Shown: positions 45,862 through 49,227 of the stretch, piece after piece
Layout of the letters: each line of letters opens with the position of its first letter
Position numbering within the stretch: the stretch's first letter is position 1
Assembly: GCF_900100765.1 (NCBI RefSeq)
Contig: NZ_FNFO01000019.1
Location: 1-49,227, forward strand
Source: Catalinimonas alkaloidigena
GTDB taxonomy: Bacteria > Bacteroidota > Bacteroidia > Cytophagales > Flexibacteraceae
DNA: 49,227 bases
Direction: 5' to 3'
Position numbers and translations under genes: made by a program
Notes under the pieces: generated by a model
Told to the model about the DNA's origin: nothing
What the model saw: only the letters and a program-made list of their open reading frames with translations
Databases searched by the model: none

Positions 45862-47268
45862 ATGAGTGTAGCTATCACAGGCACCCTGGATACCACTTCG
45901 ACTACCGACGTTTTCCCGACCCACGATACCAACAAAGGGAAGGGGGGGCTTCACCACGTTCTCAACATTGCCGCCCGCAATGCCATTCCGAAACAGCGCC
46001 GTGAGGACGGCATGGTTGTGACCGTAAAGGACCGGGGGGATGGATCACGCGATGCCTACCAACTGGTGTTGGGCACGGTATCGGCGGACCTGATGGACAA
46101 CGGCAACTTTGTGCTGTTCAATCCGGTCACGGCCTTTCCGACCGGCATCAAGTACCGCAACACGTTCAACCCCAACACCGGTAAAGATGCCATCGGAACG
46201 CAGCTTTATGCGAATGACTACGAAGTAGGGACTTACTTCATTGCCAGCCAGGCGGGAACCTTCTCGGGCATCAACTTCGCCGTCAACGACTGGTTGATCG
46301 TCTCGGCGTTTTCGGGCGGCGTATTCTTCACCCGCATTCCGCAAGCGGCCGGTCCGGCTACCTGGGATGCGATTGCGGGCAAGCCTACGGCCTTCACCCC
46401 GGCCAGCCACGGACACCCGCTCAACGAGCTACCGGAGGTGGTGACTGCCCTTCAGGGGCGGGTGCTGAAAACGGATTTGCAGGAGGACCTGACTGACGAT
46501 CCCGGCAAAGTACCCACCTCCAAAGGGGTACGTCTGTATGCCTATTCGAAGGCGGAGTCCGATCTGCGGAAGGCCGACCTGGAGGCGCAACTCGGTGAGC
46601 TGATGACACAGTTGGCCGGGAAAGAAAATTCCGGCGTAGCGGCCGACCTGGTGACGGCGCTGAAAGGCAACGTGGTGGAAGCGGGCAATACGCTGGAGAA
46701 ACTGTACGCGCTGATTCAGGGCATACAGACGCTACTGACCTCGGACGACGCGAACCTGGACGAGATTCAGGAGATCGTCACCTACATCAAGGCCAATCAG
46801 GAACTGATTCAGAGCGTTACGACCAGCAAGGAAAACAAAGGCGTGGCGCAAAGCCTCGTCGACGCATTGCTGGCGGGAGTGCCAGCGGCCGGGAATACGC
46901 TCAATAAACTGTACGTCCTGATTCAGGGCAAGGAAAACGTGGGGGTGGCCCAAGGCCTCGTCGACGCGCTCCACTACACAGGTCCCCTGGTGGTCAGCGG
47001 CGGGGTGGCACTGCTCAACTTCAACCGCAAACAGTCCCTCTACCACACGGCCAATGCGCCGGTGAACTTCGATCTGGGACCGGCGACGCACGCGAACCAC
47101 TTCTCGATCAACGTGTTTTGGACCGCTGATGGGGTCAACCTGCCCACCTTCGCCGCCAAAATCTCAAAGTCCTGGGACAACTATCAGAATCAGAACGGGG
47201 TGCTGCACCGGCTCTATTTCGAGTTCGTGAGCGCTTCGAAAATCATCTTGGACATGCGCGCACTCTAA
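45862..47268 (+). CDS. Fibre protein with repeated stalk modules
   Basis: This 468-residue protein has a beta-rich N-terminal half with a tail-fibre-like Ser-His-Gly-His-Pro segment near 175-185. The stalk modules at about 250-370 repeat Gly-Val-Ala-x-x-Leu-Val-x-Ala-Leu and Gly-Asn-Thr-Leu-x-Lys-Leu-Tyr several times. The C-terminal beta domain (about 375-468) is probably the binding head. It is a trimeric fibre in which the spike at 47270 may also take part. Confidence 0.75.
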   Translation: MSVAITGTLDTTSTTDVFPTHDTNKGKGGLHHVLNIAARNAIPKQRREDGMVVTVKDRGDGSRDAYQLVLGTVSADLMDNGNFVLFNPVTAFPTGIKYRNTFNPNTGKDAIGTQLYANDYEVGTYFIASQAGTFSGINFAVNDWLIVSAFSGGVFFTRIPQAAGPATWDAIAGKPTAFTPASHGHPLNELPEVVTALQGRVLKTDLQEDLTDDPGKVPTSKGVRLYAYSKAESDLRKADLEAQLGELMTQLAGKENSGVAADLVTALKGNVVEAGNTLEKLYALIQGIQTLLTSDDANLDEIQEIVTYIKANQELIQSVTTSKENKGVAQSLVDALLAGVPAAGNTLNKLYVLIQGKENVGVAQGLVDALHYTGPLVVSGGVALLNFNRKQSLYHTANAPVNFDLGPATHANHFSINVFWTADGVNLPTFAAKISKSWDNYQNQNGVLHRLYFEFVSASKIILDMRAL

Positions 47269-47269
47269 C

Positions 47270-48982
47270 ATGGCAAATAACTTCAAACAGATAGGCAACC
47301 TCTTCGTCGCCCCGTGCGGCAACGACTCCTTTGCCGGGAGCGCCAATTATCCTTTTCGCACCATGCAAAAGGCATTTACGGTCATGTCTGATGCCGCTCA
47401 AATTGTGGTATTGGGCACCGGGGCGCAGTACGGCAGTTTCAACTCACCCAACGTGGGTTCGGCCACCTGGACCTACAAAGGGGATGGAAAGGTGGGGATA
47501 CAGGCCACCGTGCAGGAAACGATGTTGTACAGCGGCCCCAACTACAACAAGGCACGTTTCGAAGGGTTACGCCTGATCAACTTCGCCCAGACGCAGCCTT
47601 CGAACTACCGGCTGACCATGTGGTTTGTGGACTGTGAAGTCCTGAAGCTGACCGGGGGCTACTGGAACTTCCTCAACATCAACAACTTCAACGAGGGCTT
47701 TTACTTCACCAACAGCCTGGTGCGGCAAGTGTTCATTGGTGGCAACATTCTGCAAATGGTGCGGTGTACGTTTCACCGCATGAGCTGGACCGTCGTGACC
47801 GGCAATAGCAACAGCATAGGCTATGCCAACAACACCAGCTTCCGGGAAAACATCTACTCGGCCTGCCTGATTGAAATCAACAGCACGACTCGCCCGATCT
47901 GGTTCAATTTCTGCCATTTCGACGAGGATACGTTTTTCATCAACACCCCGGCCAGCGCCGACACGTTCAACCTGGATGGATCGGCGACGGGTGGCCTGAT
48001 CGTCGGCCAGTACTACCGCACCACGGCCAACGTGGGGATCGCCAAGCCGATCAGCAACATCTTCCTCTACAGTGGGGAGGACATGACGGGCAAAAGTGGT
48101 CAGGTGCAGCGCGCCTTCAAATCCAATACGGTCGAGGCACAGTATCCCAACTGTCGCACCATCCAATGCACCCAGGGGGGCACCGCCGATAGCATTTTCA
48201 ACGACGCGAACCAACTCGACTACACGCTGCATGTCAACTCCGCAGCGCGTTTTTCCAGTGAAAACGGGGGCTACGTAGGGTGCCGCCAGGTGGCGCACAG
48301 CTTCACGCAGCAGGGTCAGTTTACGCTCGGACCGAAAACAACCTGGAACGGAGGCGTTGAACTGGTGAACCAGGACGTTGCCAGCGGCGACGACATTGTG
48401 ACCGAAATCCGTGATTTGGGCGAAAACGTGCCGATCGGAGCCATCCAATGCGGGGGCGACGAGAACATGTACGAAGGTCAGTTTTTCGACGCTGACGCCG
48501 ACCTGCAACCGCTGGCGGGCCTGGGGGGAGTCCTGGAGAAAGTAGCCTACACGGATGCCGCCGCCGTGGCGCTGGAGTCGGGCGAGATCTACCACATTGT
48601 CGGCTATGCCTCGGTACGCCTGGCCATCGACACCAATGCTGCGAACGATCGGCTACTGACCGAAGGGCAGAACTTCAGCGCCCGTGCCGGGGAAAAGATC
48701 ATCGAAGTGGCCGACTCGGTAGCGCCGCAGAAGCAGATTGGGAAGGTCATTTTCAAGCCTAACATCCGCACGATCTGGATTCGCTGGAGCATGACCAGTC
48801 CGGAGCACCTGACTACCCGCCGCTGGTACAAGATCGAATTGAACCGCATTCCCTATTGGGATTCCGTCGTGACCGACATGGAAGACGGATACAATGCGGC
48901 CAACCAGCGCCCCATTATTGCCCGCTTTCTTCAGATGAAACCAGTCATTACAGCCCGCTTTGAGCGGGTGCGAAGTCTATAA
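47270..48982 (+). CDS. Right-handed beta-helix spike protein
   Basis: This 570-residue protein starts one base after the preceding stop. Near residues 13-33 is the pattern Phe-Val-Ala-Pro-x-Gly-Asn-Asp-Ser-Phe-Ala-Gly-Ser-x3-Pro-Phe-x3-Gln-Lys-Ala, the usual entry of parallel beta-helix proteins such as DUF1565 and pectate-lyase folds. Asn/Thr-rich coils follow to about residue 330. The remainder is a beta-rich C-terminal region. Phage spikes of this fold bind or cut surface polysaccharides. No catalytic residues can be picked out. Confidence 0.78.
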   Translation: MANNFKQIGNLFVAPCGNDSFAGSANYPFRTMQKAFTVMSDAAQIVVLGTGAQYGSFNSPNVGSATWTYKGDGKVGIQATVQETMLYSGPNYNKARFEGLRLINFAQTQPSNYRLTMWFVDCEVLKLTGGYWNFLNINNFNEGFYFTNSLVRQVFIGGNILQMVRCTFHRMSWTVVTGNSNSIGYANNTSFRENIYSACLIEINSTTRPIWFNFCHFDEDTFFINTPASADTFNLDGSATGGLIVGQYYRTTANVGIAKPISNIFLYSGEDMTGKSGQVQRAFKSNTVEAQYPNCRTIQCTQGGTADSIFNDANQLDYTLHVNSAARFSSENGGYVGCRQVAHSFTQQGQFTLGPKTTWNGGVELVNQDVASGDDIVTEIRDLGENVPIGAIQCGGDENMYEGQFFDADADLQPLAGLGGVLEKVAYTDAAAVALESGEIYHIVGYASVRLAIDTNAANDRLLTEGQNFSARAGEKIIEVADSVAPQKQIGKVIFKPNIRTIWIRWSMTSPEHLTTRRWYKIELNRIPYWDSVVTDMEDGYNAANQRPIIARFLQMKPVITARFERVRSL

Positions 48983-48984
48983 CG

Positions 48985-49227
48985 ATGGCCGTACGTCTCC
49001 AAACCATTTACGTCACCTACGAGCAGCCCGCCTATCAGCGGGCTCACCTCGTGGCACGGCTGCGGTCGCTGACCATGCAGGAGCGTAGCCTGTTCAAGAT
49101 CTACGTGTGGGATTTCAAAGGTCGCCCGCTCCATGCCGTGACCCTGACGGTGCGGAACCTGGCGAACCTGAACGAAATCGCTTACACCGAAAAAGCTACG
49201 TCCGGTAGCTTCTTTTCGGTGGTCGAC
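48985..49227 (+). CDS. 5' part of the 121-residue protein crossing the junction
   Basis: Starts at ATG 48985, two bases after the spike stop, and continues at base 1 of the window (see 1-218). Residues 1-50 include Leu-Phe-Lys-Ile-Tyr-Val-Trp-Asp-Phe. The frame is unbroken across the closure. A small spike-associated structural protein is inferred. Confidence 0.8.
   Translation, partial: MAVRLQTIYVTYEQPAYQRAHLVARLRSLTMQERSLFKIYVWDFKGRPLHAVTLTVRNLANLNEIAYTEKATSGSFFSVVD
49133..49227. repeat. Terminal repeat, right copy
   Basis: Identical to 1-95. See the left copy. Confidence 0.95.

Overview
The window is one complete circular element. Bases 1-95 are repeated exactly at 49133-49227 and both copies lie in the same reading frame of one gene, so the contig closes into a circle of 49,132 bp. 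Candidate promoters resemble the Bacteroidota type (TTTG, 17-19 bases, then a TAnnTTTG-like box), starts lack Shine-Dalgarno sequences, and the DNA is GC-rich with AT-rich intergenic islands. This suggests a GC-rich Bacteroidota host, which is an inference. No rRNA, tRNA, CRISPR array or insertion sequence was seen.

Layout. (1) 2669-4845, minus strand: ParA, a small probable ribbon-helix-helix partner, an HNH nuclease and an unknown protein. (2) 4846-6951: an AT-rich control region and a winged-helix replication-initiator candidate. An exact DnaA box lies in the AT-rich middle of that gene, so the origin may be embedded there as in lambda O. (3) 6981-15215: small accessory genes, many with Cys/His metal-binding motifs, a serine resolvase, a DndC/PAPS-reductase-like PP-loop enzyme and a 57-residue HTH protein. 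(4) 15246-29043: one long plus-strand operon with a DNA adenine methylase, a 1297-residue strawberry-notch-like helicase (together like P1 DarB), a MoxR-type AAA ATPase, a VWA-like protein, a histone-like Lys/Ala/Pro-rich protein, a DnaA-domain-IV-like protein, a lipoprotein and a HerA/FtsK-like ATPase resembling the packaging ATPases of membrane-containing tailless viruses. (5) 29044-34457: a palindrome-rich control region with a candidate small RNA, then small regulators including a protein ending in an RNA-polymerase alpha-CTD-like domain. (6) 34733-2177 through the junction: the virion module. It holds a stand-alone transcription unit for the candidate major capsid protein, a run of small single-membrane-span proteins, a metalloprotease, a beta-propeller protein, a GH108 muramidase, fibre and beta-helix spike genes, and two nested pairs of envelope-associated coiled-coil genes.

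Interpretation. I recognised no terminase, portal, tape-measure, sheath or baseplate gene. The module instead has a HerA-like ATPase, many tail-anchored membrane proteins, a lytic enzyme and spikes. The best reading is a phage-plasmid (ParA partition and resolvase for maintenance) whose particle is tailless and probably contains a membrane. At 49 kb it would be far larger than the roughly 10-20 kb bacterial viruses of that kind known to me. That is the main candidate for an undescribed system. The capsid assignment rests on context and weak pattern similarity and needs structural comparison.
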